Assembly: GCA_963769765.1 (NCBI GenBank)
Contig: CAVYNA010000005.1
Coordinates: 1 to 64,000 of the forward strand
Direction of reading: 5' to 3'
Length of the DNA: 64,000 nt
Source: Bog-756 sp963769765
GTDB taxonomy: Bacteria; Actinomycetota; Acidimicrobiia; Acidimicrobiales; RAAP-2
Shown: positions 51,508 through 60,860 of the stretch, piece by piece
Layout of the letters: each line of letters begins with the position of its first letter
How positions within the stretch are numbered: the first letter of the stretch is position 1
Position numbers and translations under genes: made by a program
The notes under the pieces: model-generated
What the model saw: only the letters and a program-made list of their open reading frames with translations
What the model was told of the DNA's origin: nothing
Databases searched by the model: none

Positions 51508-53069
51508 GCGAGCCCCCGACCGATGGGCAGCGCGCAGGCGAGCGCCACGTCCTGTTCGCCGTAGAGCAGCCGGAGCTCGAGCCGCGCCTGACCGGCCACC
51601 TGCTCGAGTGCGGCGCATGAGCGGGTCAGCTCCTCACGTGTCTCGGCCGTCACCGTCACGTACCCGGAGAAGCGGTACTGGGCGTGCCCGTCGGCGAGCT
51701 CCACCTCACGTGCCTCGACGCTCTCCCGCTCACGCGCGTGCCGTGCCGTGGTGAGGAAGCCGCCACGGCGGCGCAGCTCTCCGTCGGCCAGATCCGCAGT
51801 GCGCGCCTGTGCGACCTGGCGCGCCGCGCGGCCCGGGCTCACCGGCTCCATCGTCAGGCAGATCGACCGGCGCAAGGGTGCAAAGAGGAGCGGACCCAAG
51901 AAGTCCGGTCGTACATCGAGGCGCGGCCACTCGGCGATCCAGTACGTCGCGTGCCACGTGCTGTCGGCGTGCACCGCGTCCCACGCGGGCTCGATCGCCA
52001 TCGGCCACGGCCAGCGGGACACGGGTCCGTCCACTTCGTCTGCGGGGTCCACCCACGTCTGTCCCGGCGCGCGGCCGCCCGACGCGAACGTCGCGGCGAT
52101 CCGCCGGACGAGTGCGTTCGGCCCGAGTGCCCCCTCGACGGCGACGTCGGCCGCCTCGAGGGCGCGGTGCAGCGCAGCGACCTCACGCAGGAGAACTGCG
52201 GCGGTGCCGACGCGCCCCCCTCCCGATGCGCGGATCGATCGCGCCGTGCGCGCGGTGTGGATCGAGACGGCGAGCAGCACGAGGTGCCGGCGTGTCACCG
52301 GTGACGACTCGTCGACGAGGAGCCGGTACGACCTGACCTCGGGCGAGTCACTGCCGGCTTGCGCGTGCGTGTCCAGGTGGCACCGGATCCCACGGCCGTC
52401 GTCGGGAGTGCACGACTCGATCCACTGCAGGCGATGGACTTCGGAGCCCTCACGGGCCACGGTCGAGAACACCCGCGCCCACGAGGCGATGCGCGCGTCC
52501 TGGTCGCCCGGTCCGAGCAGTGCAAAGTTGCGGCCGGCGAGCACGAGTACCGCGCTCGCCGTTCGCGATGGCCGATCCAGCACCATTCCGACTGCATCCG
52601 ATCCCCCACTCCGACCGGTGCGGGCGGCAACCACCTCGACGCCCTCGAAGACCGACCGCCGGCCGAGTGGCCGCCGTACCCCGGAGGGCGACGGTGGGCA
52701 CACCTCGGTCCGACCATTCGTCCCGTTGACGACACGGTGCCCGATCTGCGGACCGGGTGCCGCCTGCAGGTGTCCGGAGACGGCACCGCGTGCCCTCCGC
52801 ACGAGCAGTGGGAGCCACTGCTCCCCGGTCCGACCTCGCACCGGCCAGAAGGCCAACGCGACCGACGCTGCGACCATCGCCACCCCGAGTACGACGCCGC
52901 CGACGGACGGGCGCGAACGCAGGGCGAGTACGGCGAGCAACAGACCGGCGCACACGGAGGCGATCTGCCCGCCGCGCCAACCCGCGATGAGACCGCGCCG
53001 TTCGAGCGGCGGGAATCGGTAGCGCACGGGCTCGCCGGCCCCGGCGCCCCTGCTCCCGGCGTCGCTCAT
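51504..53069 (-). CDS. SCO6880-like type IV secretion component
   Basis: A 521-residue protein of the SCO6880 group found in actinobacterial conjugation-like clusters. Two adjacent N-terminal membrane helices (ICAGLLLAVLAL-like SVCAGLLLAVLALRSRP and VVLGVAMVAASVALAFWPV) resemble PrgI. The rest resembles the N-terminal, non-ATPase part of VirB4 (YWIAEWPRLDVRPDFLGPLL, FSGYVTVTAETREELTRSCA). ATG 53069 overlaps the upstream gene by 4 bp. With the next gene it likely forms a split VirB4. Confidence 0.82.
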   Translation of the reverse strand: MSDAGSRGAGAGEPVRYRFPPLERRGLIAGWRGGQIASVCAGLLLAVLALRSRPSVGGVVLGVAMVAASVALAFWPVRGRTGEQWLPLLVRRARGAVSGHLQAAPGPQIGHRVVNGTNGRTEVCPPSPSGVRRPLGRRSVFEGVEVVAARTGRSGGSDAVGMVLDRPSRTASAVLVLAGRNFALLGPGDQDARIASWARVFSTVAREGSEVHRLQWIESCTPDDGRGIRCHLDTHAQAGSDSPEVRSYRLLVDESSPVTRRHLVLLAVSIHTARTARSIRASGGGRVGTAAVLLREVAALHRALEAADVAVEGALGPNALVRRIAATFASGGRAPGQTWVDPADEVDGPVSRWPWPMAIEPAWDAVHADSTWHATYWIAEWPRLDVRPDFLGPLLFAPLRRSICLTMEPVSPGRAARQVAQARTADLADGELRRRGGFLTTARHARERESVEAREVELADGHAQYRFSGYVTVTAETREELTRSCAALEQVAGQARLELRLLYGEQDVALACALPIGRGLA

Positions 53070-54625
53070 CGTGGGTCGGGCTCGGCGCGTGGCTCGCGAC
53101 TGGCTCCGGGCCCGGGTGCACCGATCAGCTTGATCCCGAGCGCGTCGCGGCCGAGCAGATCGGGATGGTCGAGACCCGACTGTCGTGGGAGGACCACGAG
53201 GTCGCCGCCGGACTCCGGACCGCCCGGTGCGGCTGCCGGCACCTCCGGCGGCTCGTGCGGGTCGAGTGCCAACCTGCGCATCGCCGCTTCGGCCCGCTCC
53301 GTCAACTCGGGGTCGGGCTCCCACATCGGAATGCCACTGCCCGGCGGCTCCACTGGACCCACCCCGGACTGTGCCATCCGGTCGGCGCCGGAGGACGACG
53401 TCCGACCCGGCGGTCCGCCACCCGGCATGCGTCCCCGGGGTCCGCTGCCCGGCGCGCCACCGGGTGGATCGCCGCCGAGTCCGCCGGATGCGTCGTCGCC
53501 GAACCTGCCGGTCGCTCCACCGGTGAGCTCGTCGACACCCTGTCCGGCGATCGATCCGGCGACGGCCGAGCGCATCGCGATCTGGGCGAGCCCACGCGCA
53601 GGGACCGCAGCGTGCTGACGGACCTGGCGCCCGACACCCTCGAGGTGCCCGATCGCGCCGGCTTCGACGAAGGGGAGCAGGCGAAGCAGCGCCCATGGCG
53701 TCAGCGACGCCAGCATCAGGAGTGCGGCGCCCTCGACCACCGCAGCGAACCCGCCTCCACCACCGGGCGGACCGCCGCTCGGTGAGGATCCCGCCCCCGC
53801 GGCGAGCGCACCCGCGGCCAGGCTGAGCACCGAGACGATCACGAACTTGCCGAGGATGAGTGCCACGAGTGTGTCGACGAGCCGTCGACACCAGTGCCCA
53901 ACCGCAGGGAACGCGAGGCTCACCAGCGCGAGCGGGAGGAAGAGGACGGCCACGTAGACGGCCGCCGCGCGGACGATCAACTCGATCCACACGAGGACCG
54001 CCCCGAAGACCACGGCCAGTCCGCCGAGAAAGACCACGAAGGCCGGTGCTCCGGGTTGACCTGTCGCGCCGGTGGCGCTGAGTCCGGCAACGACGTTGCC
54101 CATGAAGTGCCCGCCGTCCAGACCTGCTCCCTGGGAGACCGCTGCGCTCATCGCGTCGGTGAGGGCGAGCCCGAGCTGGACGAGCTTGACCGCCATCACG
54201 GTGAGCAACAGCGCGAGCGGGACATGGACGAGCGCGGACCGGAGCAGCATCGCCATGTCCTGGCGGTAGACGGCCTGGATGATGCCGAGAAGGAGGAGCG
54301 GCACGACCACCACGCCTGCGAGCGCCGTCATGGCCTGCTCGTGGGCGACGAACCAGGACGCTCCGAGGTCGATGCTCGTGGTGGCGCTGAGGACGGTTCC
54401 GATCTGTCCGAGGAGCCAGACCGCCCCGCTCGAGACCCAGTTCCCGAGCGCATTGAGCACGCTGTCGACGCCGATCCCTGCGACCTGGGATGCCGCCGAG
54501 CCGACGATCGAGGAGGCGCCGCCGGCCACCTGGCAGACGGGACCGAGCCCGACGGCGCCGATGGCGCCGGCGACCGAAGGACAGCCGAGGCCCGGCACGA
54601 TCGGAAGGGCGCTGGTGAGGGGCAT
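53066..54625 (-). CDS. VirB6/TrbL-like multi-pass membrane protein
   Basis: A 519-residue protein with about eight membrane helices in residues 25-330 (for example ALAGVVVVPLLLLGIIQAVY, VHVPLALLLTVMAVKLVQLG, VVFLGGLAVVFGAVLVWIEL, AAAVYVAVLFLPLALVSLAF) and a long Gly/Pro/Arg-rich cytosolic tail. This is the usual VirB6/TrbL layout. ATG 54625 lies 1 base after the stop of the small gene upstream. It would be the inner-membrane channel part. Confidence 0.8.
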   Translation of the reverse strand: MPLTSALPIVPGLGCPSVAGAIGAVGLGPVCQVAGGASSIVGSAASQVAGIGVDSVLNALGNWVSSGAVWLLGQIGTVLSATTSIDLGASWFVAHEQAMTALAGVVVVPLLLLGIIQAVYRQDMAMLLRSALVHVPLALLLTVMAVKLVQLGLALTDAMSAAVSQGAGLDGGHFMGNVVAGLSATGATGQPGAPAFVVFLGGLAVVFGAVLVWIELIVRAAAVYVAVLFLPLALVSLAFPAVGHWCRRLVDTLVALILGKFVIVSVLSLAAGALAAGAGSSPSGGPPGGGGGFAAVVEGAALLMLASLTPWALLRLLPFVEAGAIGHLEGVGRQVRQHAAVPARGLAQIAMRSAVAGSIAGQGVDELTGGATGRFGDDASGGLGGDPPGGAPGSGPRGRMPGGGPPGRTSSSGADRMAQSGVGPVEPPGSGIPMWEPDPELTERAEAAMRRLALDPHEPPEVPAAAPGGPESGGDLVVLPRQSGLDHPDLLGRDALGIKLIGAPGPGASREPRAEPDPR

Positions 54626-54626
54626 G

Positions 54627-55025
54627 TCAGTGGACGCTCTGTCCGGTGCTGAAGAAGAAATTGACGATGGCCGGGCCCGCGCCGATGAGGAGCGCGGCGA
54701 GCCCCGAGATGAGCACGGCACGCCGGCCCACGAACGTCTGGTGGTAGTTCTGCCCGTGCGAGCCGAGTGCCCAGGCCGCGGCCCCGATCAGGAGGCCGAC
54801 CAACGAGAGGGCGAGCGCCCACCCGCCGATCCCGTTCATGAACTGCTGGAGGACCTGGCCTCCGGGCAGGGCGGTCGGGTCCGGGGTGAATGTCACGTTC
54901 ACCGTCCGGATCGGCGTCCCCGGAGTGCCGAACGCGGGGACGACCGTGCTGGCGAGCGCCCGGGGTCCGGGGAGATGGAGCTGGAGATGGAGCTGGTTGA
55001 GATTGACCAGGGGGTCTGAGCGCAT
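54627..55025 (-). CDS. small two-helix protein of the secretion cluster (DUF6112/VirB2-like)
   Basis: A 132-residue protein with two C-terminal membrane helices (WALALSLVGLLIGAAAWALG and AVLISGLAALLIGAGPAIVNFFF), resembling pilin-like or DUF6112 proteins that start actinobacterial type IV-like clusters. The ATG at 55025 coincides with the predicted transcription start. There is no clear signal peptidase site. Confidence 0.7.
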   Translation of the reverse strand: MRSDPLVNLNQLHLQLHLPGPRALASTVVPAFGTPGTPIRTVNVTFTPDPTALPGGQVLQQFMNGIGGWALALSLVGLLIGAAAWALGSHGQNYHQTFVGRRAVLISGLAALLIGAGPAIVNFFFSTGQSVH

Positions 55026-55031
55026 GCCGTC

Positions 55032-55060
55032 AGCCTAGGTACTGTCTGGTGATTCTTCAA
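55032..55060 (-). promoter_or_regulatory. housekeeping-type promoter of the secretion cluster, leaderless
   Basis: Minus strand: TTGAAG at 55060-55055, 17-base spacer, TAGGCT at 55037-55032; 6 bases later begins the ATG at 55025. It lies in an unusually AT-rich gap (55055-55100) shared with the divergent senX3-like gene. Confidence 0.6.
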
Positions 55061-55143
55061 CTCTTTTCATTACTTTTTATGTTGTTTTCTGATGTTTCGA
55101 GGTGATTCCCCTGTCGCCACCAGCGGCCTGTCATGCTTAGGCG

Positions 55144-56382
55144 GTGCAGCCCTATGTGATCGGCTACCTCGTTCTCGGCGCGGTCGCAGTCGTCGCAGTC
55201 GTGATCGCCTCCCGTCTCGGCCGGCGGGCGGGGCGGCGCAACCTCACCCAACGCCTGACGGCCCTCTCCAACCGGCTGGGCGTCGAAGCCCCGGACGAGG
55301 GCGGCGTCGAACCCGTGCTCAGCCACCTGGAGCGGGTCACCGGGGATGCGGCCGAGGCCGTCACCGAGGCGAGCTCCGAGGCGATCCGCCTGCGTCGGGC
55401 CCTCGACACCCTTCCCCAGGGGGTCATCGTCTGTGACGAGAACGGCGAGGTCGCCTTCCGCAACACCCGTGCGGTCGCCCTCATGTCCAACCGGCACGGG
55501 GAGGCGCTGGCCGCCCAGGCCGTCACGGAGCTGCTCGAGAACGCCTGGCAGGAGGGTTCGGCCCAGCGGACCCTCGACCTCTACGGTCCTCCACGCCAGA
55601 CCCTGACCGTGCGGACCCGCCTCATCGACGACGGCCGCCGACCGCTCGGGGTCATCGCGATCATCGAGGACGTCTCGGAGCGTCGCCGGCTCGAGGAGAT
55701 CCGCCGCGACTTCGTGGCCAATGTGAGCCACGAGCTCAAGACACCGATCGGCGCCCTCGGCCTGCTCGCGGAGACCCTGACAGTCGAGCCGGATCCGGCG
55801 GTCGCGCAGCGCCTCGCCTCACGCATCCACTCCGAGTCGTTCCGGGTCAGCCGCATCATCGACGACCTCCTCGACCTGAGCCGGATCGAGTCCGAAGAGG
55901 CCCCGCCCCGCGAGCCGATCGCGATCAACCTGGTCATGGCCGAGGCGGTCGAGCGGGTCAGGTCCGCCGCGGAACAGCGGAGGATTACCATCGAGCTCGA
56001 TGAGCCCGACCCCCCGGTGCACGTGCTCGGCGATCGGCGCCAGCTCGTCTCGGCAATGCACAGCCTGCTCGAGAACGCGGTCACCTTCTCCTACGAGAAC
56101 AGCACGGTGAGCGTCTCGGGACTGCGGAAGGACGACGAGATCCGACTGTCGGTGACCGATCACGGGGTCGGCATCCCCGCACGCGATCTCGAACGGATCT
56201 TTGAACGCTTCTACCGGGTGGACCACGGACGGAGCCGTGAGACCGGCGGGACCGGCCTCGGGCTCTCGATCGTCCGCCATGTCGCGAGCAACCACCAGGG
56301 CCGGGTCGAGGTCGATTCGCGCGAGGGCGAGGGATCGACCTTCACCCTGATCCTGCCGAGTCCCGGTGCATACTCCGAATGA
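55144..56382 (+). CDS. senX3: SenX3/PhoR-like sensor histidine kinase
   Basis: A 412-residue membrane sensor kinase. It has one N-terminal helix (VIGYLVLGAVAVVAVVIASRL), a PAS-like region (about 85-175, LDTLPQGVIVCDENGEVAFRN), HisKA with His196 (FVANVSHELKTPIG) and HATPase (LLENAVTFSYEN, DHGVGIPARDLERIFERFYRVD, GGTGLGLSIVRHV). SenX3 relatives respond to phosphate limitation with the Pst system. GTG 55144 starts it. It overlaps the response regulator by 4 bp. Confidence 0.85.
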   Translation: MQPYVIGYLVLGAVAVVAVVIASRLGRRAGRRNLTQRLTALSNRLGVEAPDEGGVEPVLSHLERVTGDAAEAVTEASSEAIRLRRALDTLPQGVIVCDENGEVAFRNTRAVALMSNRHGEALAAQAVTELLENAWQEGSAQRTLDLYGPPRQTLTVRTRLIDDGRRPLGVIAIIEDVSERRRLEEIRRDFVANVSHELKTPIGALGLLAETLTVEPDPAVAQRLASRIHSESFRVSRIIDDLLDLSRIESEEAPPREPIAINLVMAEAVERVRSAAEQRRITIELDEPDPPVHVLGDRRQLVSAMHSLLENAVTFSYENSTVSVSGLRKDDEIRLSVTDHGVGIPARDLERIFERFYRVDHGRSRETGGTGLGLSIVRHVASNHQGRVEVDSREGEGSTFTLILPSPGAYSE

Positions 56383-57137
56383 GCAAGAAGCGCGACGAGG
56401 CGGACGCCGCACAGACCAAGGTCCTCCTCGCGGAGGACGACGAGTCGTTCATCGACGCGCTCGTGGTGGGCCTCGCCCGCGAGGGCTTCGACGTGACCGT
56501 GGCACGTGACGGCAACGAGGCGCTCCGGCTCTTCGCGTCGGAAGAGCCCGATCTCGTGCTGCTCGACCTCATGCTGCCCAGGCTCTCGGGCATCGACGTC
56601 TGCCGCTCGATCCGGGCACGGTCGCAGGTGCCGATCATCATGGTCACCGCCAAGGGAACCGAGATCGACACGGTGGTCGGACTCGAGGTCGGCGCGGACG
56701 ACTACGTCGCGAAGCCCTACCGCCTCCGCGAGCTCGTCGCCCGCATGCGTGCGGTCCTCCGTCGCACCCCTGCCGGCGAGCGGGTGTCGGCCGCCGTGGA
56801 CGAGGACGTCGTCCAACGCCCCGAGAGCACGGTGCTCGAAGCCGGTGGCATCCAGATCGACCCCGACCGCCACCTCGTGTTCATCCGCGGCACGGACGTG
56901 CACCTCCGGCGCAAGGAATTCGAATTGCTTTCCTTGTTGATGGAGAACGCGGGACGCCTCCTCACCCGGGACGTGCTCATCGACCGGGTCTGGGGGTCGG
57001 ACTACTTCGGTGACACGAAGACCCTTGACGTCCACATCAAGCGCCTGCGCAGCCACGTCGAAGAGGACCCCTCCTCCCCGAAGCTGATCACCACCATCCG
57101 CGGCGTCGGCTACCGCTTCGACGCACCCCGAGCGTGA
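56379..57137 (+). CDS. regX3: RegX3/PhoP-like response regulator
   Basis: A 252-residue OmpR-family regulator. The receiver has acidic pocket ED at 19-21, phosphoacceptor Asp63 (VLLDLMLP) and the KPYRLREL segment. The C-terminal winged helix shows RRKEFELLSLLMENAGRLLTR and IDRVWGSDYFGDTKTLDVHI-KRLR. The partner kinase is the gene before. Its typical regulon is phosphate starvation genes, though that is knowledge of the family, not seen here. Confidence 0.9.
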   Translation: MSKKRDEADAAQTKVLLAEDDESFIDALVVGLAREGFDVTVARDGNEALRLFASEEPDLVLLDLMLPRLSGIDVCRSIRARSQVPIIMVTAKGTEIDTVVGLEVGADDYVAKPYRLRELVARMRAVLRRTPAGERVSAAVDEDVVQRPESTVLEAGGIQIDPDRHLVFIRGTDVHLRRKEFELLSLLMENAGRLLTRDVLIDRVWGSDYFGDTKTLDVHIKRLRSHVEEDPSSPKLITTIRGVGYRFDAPRA

Positions 57138-57162
57138 GCGGCACCGCGGTTCCGCGCGGCGG

Positions 57163-58452
57163 TCAGCTCCGCGCGGGGATCACGAGCTCCCCGCCCAGGT
57201 AGGGCCCGAGCACCTCGGGGAGGACGACCGAGCCATCGGCCTGTCGTCCGGTCTCGACGATCGCGGCCCAGATCCGCGCCCACGCAAGGGCCGAACCGTT
57301 GAGCGTGTGGACGAACCGCGGCGAGCCACCTCCTGTCGGCCGGTACCGGACATTGGCCCGGCGGGCCTGGTAATCGCCGAACCAGCTGACCGACGAGACT
57401 TCGAGCCACTGGTCGACCCCGGGCGCGTAGACCTCGAGATCGAAGGTGCGCGCAGCCGAGTTCCCGAGGTCGCCGGTGCAGAGGTCGATGACCCGGTACT
57501 GGAGGCCCAGACGGCGCAGGAGCTCCTCCGCCCGATCGACGAGCGAGGCATGGACCTCCGATGCCTGCTCTGGGGTGGCGTACGCGAAGAGCTCGACCTT
57601 GTCGAACTCGTGCACGCGCAACAGCCCCCTCGTGTCTCGGCCGGCCGAGCCCGCTTCGCGCCGGTAGCACGCGGTCCCCGCAGTCAAGCGGAGCGGCAGG
57701 TCCGACTCGTCGAGGATCTCGCTGCGCCACATCGAAGTCAGTGGCACCTCGGCGGTCGGGATCGCCCACAGGTCGTCGCGCTCGAGGTGATACGCGTCTT
57801 CCTCGAATTTCGGAAGCTGACCGGTCGAGACCATCGTCTCGGTGAGGACCATCGTCGGCGGGCGGATCTCCTCGAACTCGTCGGAATGGCTGTCGAGCGC
57901 GAACGAGGTGAGCGCGCGGAGCAACCGGGCGCCCAGACCCCGGTACAGGGGGAACATCGACCCGGAAAGCTTCGCCCCGCGCTCCATATCGAGGATGCCG
58001 AGCAGCGTTCCGACCTCCCAGTGCGGAACCCGCTGCGCGTGGCCATAGGTCGGCGACACATCGGGCCAGGTGCGGACGACCGGATTGTCCTCGGGGCCCG
58101 CGCCGTCGGGAGCCTCGGCGGACGGGAGATTCGGCAGGTAGAGCAGCGCGTTCCGAACCTCGCCCTGGAGCCGGCCGGCGACCTCGTCGGCCGCACGCTC
58201 CTCTTCTCCTGCGCTTCGGCTGCGGGCCGCCAGCTCGTCTGCCCGATCGAGGTCACCGGTGCGACGTGCCTCGCCCACCTGCTTCGAGAGCGCTTTGACC
58301 TCAGCGCGCAACCCGTCGCGCCGGCCCGCTGCGACCCGTGCGTCCCGGTCGAGCGCAGCGAGCCGGTCGATCTCATCCGCCGAGACGCCACGCCGACCGA
58401 GGCCCTGCTTGACAGCGTCGAGGTCGTCTCGGACCAGGCGGATATCGATCAT
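57163..58452 (-). CDS. serS: seryl-tRNA synthetase
   Basis: Seryl-tRNA synthetase, 429 residues, a class II enzyme charging tRNA-Ser. It has the N-terminal coiled-coil arm (about 30-105), motif 2 TACYRREAGSAGRDTRGLLR, TSMWRSEILDESDLPLRL, HEFDKVELF and motif 3 HTLNGSALAWARIWAAIVE. ATG 58452 is the standard start. It diverges from the ABC gene with a 27-bp gap. It converges with the regX3-like gene. Confidence 0.96.
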   Translation of the reverse strand: MIDIRLVRDDLDAVKQGLGRRGVSADEIDRLAALDRDARVAAGRRDGLRAEVKALSKQVGEARRTGDLDRADELAARSRSAGEEERAADEVAGRLQGEVRNALLYLPNLPSAEAPDGAGPEDNPVVRTWPDVSPTYGHAQRVPHWEVGTLLGILDMERGAKLSGSMFPLYRGLGARLLRALTSFALDSHSDEFEEIRPPTMVLTETMVSTGQLPKFEEDAYHLERDDLWAIPTAEVPLTSMWRSEILDESDLPLRLTAGTACYRREAGSAGRDTRGLLRVHEFDKVELFAYATPEQASEVHASLVDRAEELLRRLGLQYRVIDLCTGDLGNSAARTFDLEVYAPGVDQWLEVSSVSWFGDYQARRANVRYRPTGGGSPRFVHTLNGSALAWARIWAAIVETGRQADGSVVLPEVLGPYLGGELVIPARS

Positions 58453-58479
58453 GTCGGCACAACGGTAGCGTGGCGACCC

Positions 58480-59463
58480 GTGACCGAACCCGCCGTCGTC
58501 TGTGACGAGGTGGTCATCCGCTACGGCTCCACCGTCGCGGTCGGCGGTCTCTCCTTCAGTGCGGAGGCCGGCGAGGTGGTCGCACTGCTCGGACCGAACG
58601 GTGCGGGCAAGACCAGTACCGTCGAAGCGCTCGAGGGATACCGGCCGGTCGCAAGGGGCACCGCCAGGGTGCTCGGGCTCGATCCCCGGCGCGACCACTC
58701 CGCGGTCGTGGCTCGCATCGGGGTGATGCTCCAGCGAGGAGGCGTCTATCCGATGCTCGGTCCCACTCGGGTGCTCGAGCTGTTCGCCGCCTACTACGAC
58801 GACCCCGAGGACCCGGCCGACCTGATCGACCGGGTCGGCCTGACCCCCGTGCGTCGCACCCCGTACCGGCGGCTCTCCGGCGGCGAGCAGCAGCGACTGG
58901 CGCTCGCGCTCGCCCTGGTCGGTCGGCCCGAGGTCCTCTTCCTCGACGAGCCGACCGCGGGGGTCGATCCCGAGGGCCGCCTCGTGGTGCGCGAGCTCGT
59001 CTCGGCCTGCCGCGACCGCGGGCTCGCCGTCCTGCTCACCACCCACGAGCTCGCCGAGGCCGAGCGTCTGGCGGACCGCGTAGTCATCATCGACCACGGC
59101 CGCAAGGTCGCCGAGGGCACTCCCGCAACCCTGACCTCCACCACGTCGGACGGCGCGATCCGTTTCACCACCGTTGCAGGTATCGATGTCGCGGCACTCG
59201 CGACCGCGGTCGGGACGGGCACCGCCCTCGTCGAAGAGCGACCGGGCGCGTACCGCCTCCTCCCTCCGGCAGACACGCCGGTGCCCGCAGTGGTTGCCGC
59301 CGTCGCGGGTTGGCTGGCCGCCCGCGACCTCACGCTCGCGGACCTGCGCACCGGCCACTCGCTCGAAGAGGCCTACCTCGCGCTGACCGCGTCAGCGACG
59401 GAGGACCCCTCCGGCCCGCCGGAGACGGGTCGGTCCGGCACGTGGCGCCGGCGAGTGCGCTGA
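58480..59463 (+). CDS. ABC transporter ATP-binding protein
   Basis: A 327-residue DrrA/CcmA-type ATPase of an exporter. Walker A is LLGPNGAGKTSTVEAL, the Q-loop is MLQRGG, the signature is LSGGEQQRLALALAL, Walker B is VLFLDEPTAGVDPEG, the H-loop is THELAEAERL. There is a C-terminal regulatory extension. The GTG at 58480 has TAGCGT (58466-58471) 8 bases upstream, suggesting leaderless expression. It overlaps the permease by 1 base (TGATG). Confidence 0.9.
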   Translation: MTEPAVVCDEVVIRYGSTVAVGGLSFSAEAGEVVALLGPNGAGKTSTVEALEGYRPVARGTARVLGLDPRRDHSAVVARIGVMLQRGGVYPMLGPTRVLELFAAYYDDPEDPADLIDRVGLTPVRRTPYRRLSGGEQQRLALALALVGRPEVLFLDEPTAGVDPEGRLVVRELVSACRDRGLAVLLTTHELAEAERLADRVVIIDHGRKVAEGTPATLTSTTSDGAIRFTTVAGIDVAALATAVGTGTALVEERPGAYRLLPPADTPVPAVVAAVAGWLAARDLTLADLRTGHSLEEAYLALTASATEDPSGPPETGRSGTWRRRVR

Positions 59464-60203
59464 TGCGACCGCTCGCCGCCCAGCTCCGCGCCGAGCTCCT
59501 CATGCTCTCGATCAACGGCGAGACGCTGCTGCTCACCCTCGGGATCCCGGTGGTCTTCCTCCTCTTCTTCTCGTCGGTCCACGTCCTCCCCACCGGGACC
59601 GGGCGCCCGGTCGACTTCCTCGTCCCGGGGATCCTCGCCCTCGCGGTGATGGCGACGGCGATGGTCGCGCTCGGCATCGGAACGGGCTTCGAGCGTGGCT
59701 ACGGGGTGCTCAAGCGTCTCGGCATGACACCGCTCGGACGCTCCCGGCTACTCGCAGCCAAGATCGTCGCGATCACCGCCGTCGAGCTTCTCCAGACCGC
59801 CGTCGTGGTCGCGGTCGGTGCCGCACTCGGCTGGTCGCCGGGGGGTCCGGGCGGCGCCGGCGCGCTCGTCGGTGCCGCCATCGTCGCGATGATCCTCGGC
59901 ACCGTCGCGTTCGCGGGGATCGGCCTCCTCCTCGCCGGGGTGCTCAAGCCCCTCACCAACCTCGCAGTGGTCAACGCCCTCTTCGTGATCGGCCTCCTGG
60001 TCGGCGGCATGCTCGTGCCCCTGGCGAAGCTGCCCGGCTGGCTCGCCGCAATCGCGAGGGTGCTGCCGCCCGCGGCGCTCGCCGACGCGCTCCACCGCAC
60101 CCTCGGCGCCGCGGCTGCACCGACGCTCCGTGACTGGGCGGTACTCGCCGGCTGGGCCCTCGTCGCGCCACTGCTCGCGGCGTCGACGTTCCGCTGGGAG
60201 TGA
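59463..60203 (+). CDS. ABC-2 type transporter permease
   Basis: A 246-residue permease with six membrane helices (LLLTLGIPVVFLLFFSS first, FLVPGILALAVMATAMVALG second), the ABC-2 membrane fold of DrrB/NodJ type. It works with the ATP-binding protein just upstream, probably exporting a lipid, drug or small hydrophobic compound. The next gene converges, 6 bp away. Confidence 0.87.
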   Translation: MRPLAAQLRAELLMLSINGETLLLTLGIPVVFLLFFSSVHVLPTGTGRPVDFLVPGILALAVMATAMVALGIGTGFERGYGVLKRLGMTPLGRSRLLAAKIVAITAVELLQTAVVVAVGAALGWSPGGPGGAGALVGAAIVAMILGTVAFAGIGLLLAGVLKPLTNLAVVNALFVIGLLVGGMLVPLAKLPGWLAAIARVLPPAALADALHRTLGAAAAPTLRDWAVLAGWALVAPLLAASTFRWE

Positions 60204-60209
60204 CGGGTC

Positions 60210-60860
60210 CTATGCTGACGGTGAAGTCAACACGCGCAGCCAGTGCCGCAACGTCGCAGCGTCGAGCGGCCCGATCACCCGCCCGACCACCTTGCCGGAC
60301 GGGTCGATGAAGAACGTGTTGGGCTCGCCGTTGAGCGCGTAGCGACCGGCGGCGACGTCGAGCGAGGCGTCCACCCCCACCGGATAGGTGATGCCGGCGG
60401 TCCGCACGAACGCGACCGCACTGGCATGCGGGTCGGCGACGTCGACGCCGACGAACACGACCGTCGAGCCGTGGGCCGAACCGGCGCGGGCGGTCGACGC
60501 GAGCAGCGGCGTCTCCTGCTGGCAGGGAACGCACCATGAGGCGAAGAAGTTGAGCACGACCGGCCGGCGCCGGTCGGAGCCGAGCCTGGCGAGGTCGACG
60601 GTGCCCCCTCCGGTCAGCGCCGGAATCGAGAATCCCGGTGCGACGCTCCCCACCCCGACGGCGCCTCCGGTGACGCTGCCCGATCCTGACCCTTTGCGGA
60701 GCCCCGCGAAGAGGACGACCGCCAGCACGACGGCGAGCACCACGCCGATGCCGAGCGCACGGAGTTTCCGCGGCGTGCGGCCACGCGGCACGTGCCCAGG
60801 GACGTCGGAGACGTGCGCCGGCGGTGCGGAAGCCCCGCTCTGGTCGACCGTCTCGATCAA
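60210..60860 (-). CDS. TlpA/ResA-like membrane-anchored thioredoxin
   Basis: A 216-residue protein with one N-terminal membrane helix (LGIGVVLAVVLAVVLFAGL) and an extracytoplasmic thioredoxin fold with the active site FFASWCVPCQQETP, then VDVADPHASAVAFV and GEPNTFFIDPSGKVVGRV. Relatives reduce apocytochrome c Cys pairs or copper-site Cys residues of cytochrome oxidase. Its link to ctaB (TTG 60860 overlaps the ctaB stop by 4 bp) favours a role in cytochrome oxidase maturation. GTG downstream at residue 17 is an alternative start. Confidence 0.85.
   Translation of the reverse strand: MIETVDQSGASAPPAHVSDVPGHVPRGRTPRKLRALGIGVVLAVVLAVVLFAGLRKGSGSGSVTGGAVGVGSVAPGFSIPALTGGGTVDLARLGSDRRRPVVLNFFASWCVPCQQETPLLASTARAGSAHGSTVVFVGVDVADPHASAVAFVRTAGITYPVGVDASLDVAAGRYALNGEPNTFFIDPSGKVVGRVIGPLDAATLRHWLRVLTSPSA

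Noticed and set aside
57307..58479. Plus-strand extension upstream of the ABC ATPase
   Set aside because: Antisense to serS. The ATPase begins at GTG 58480.
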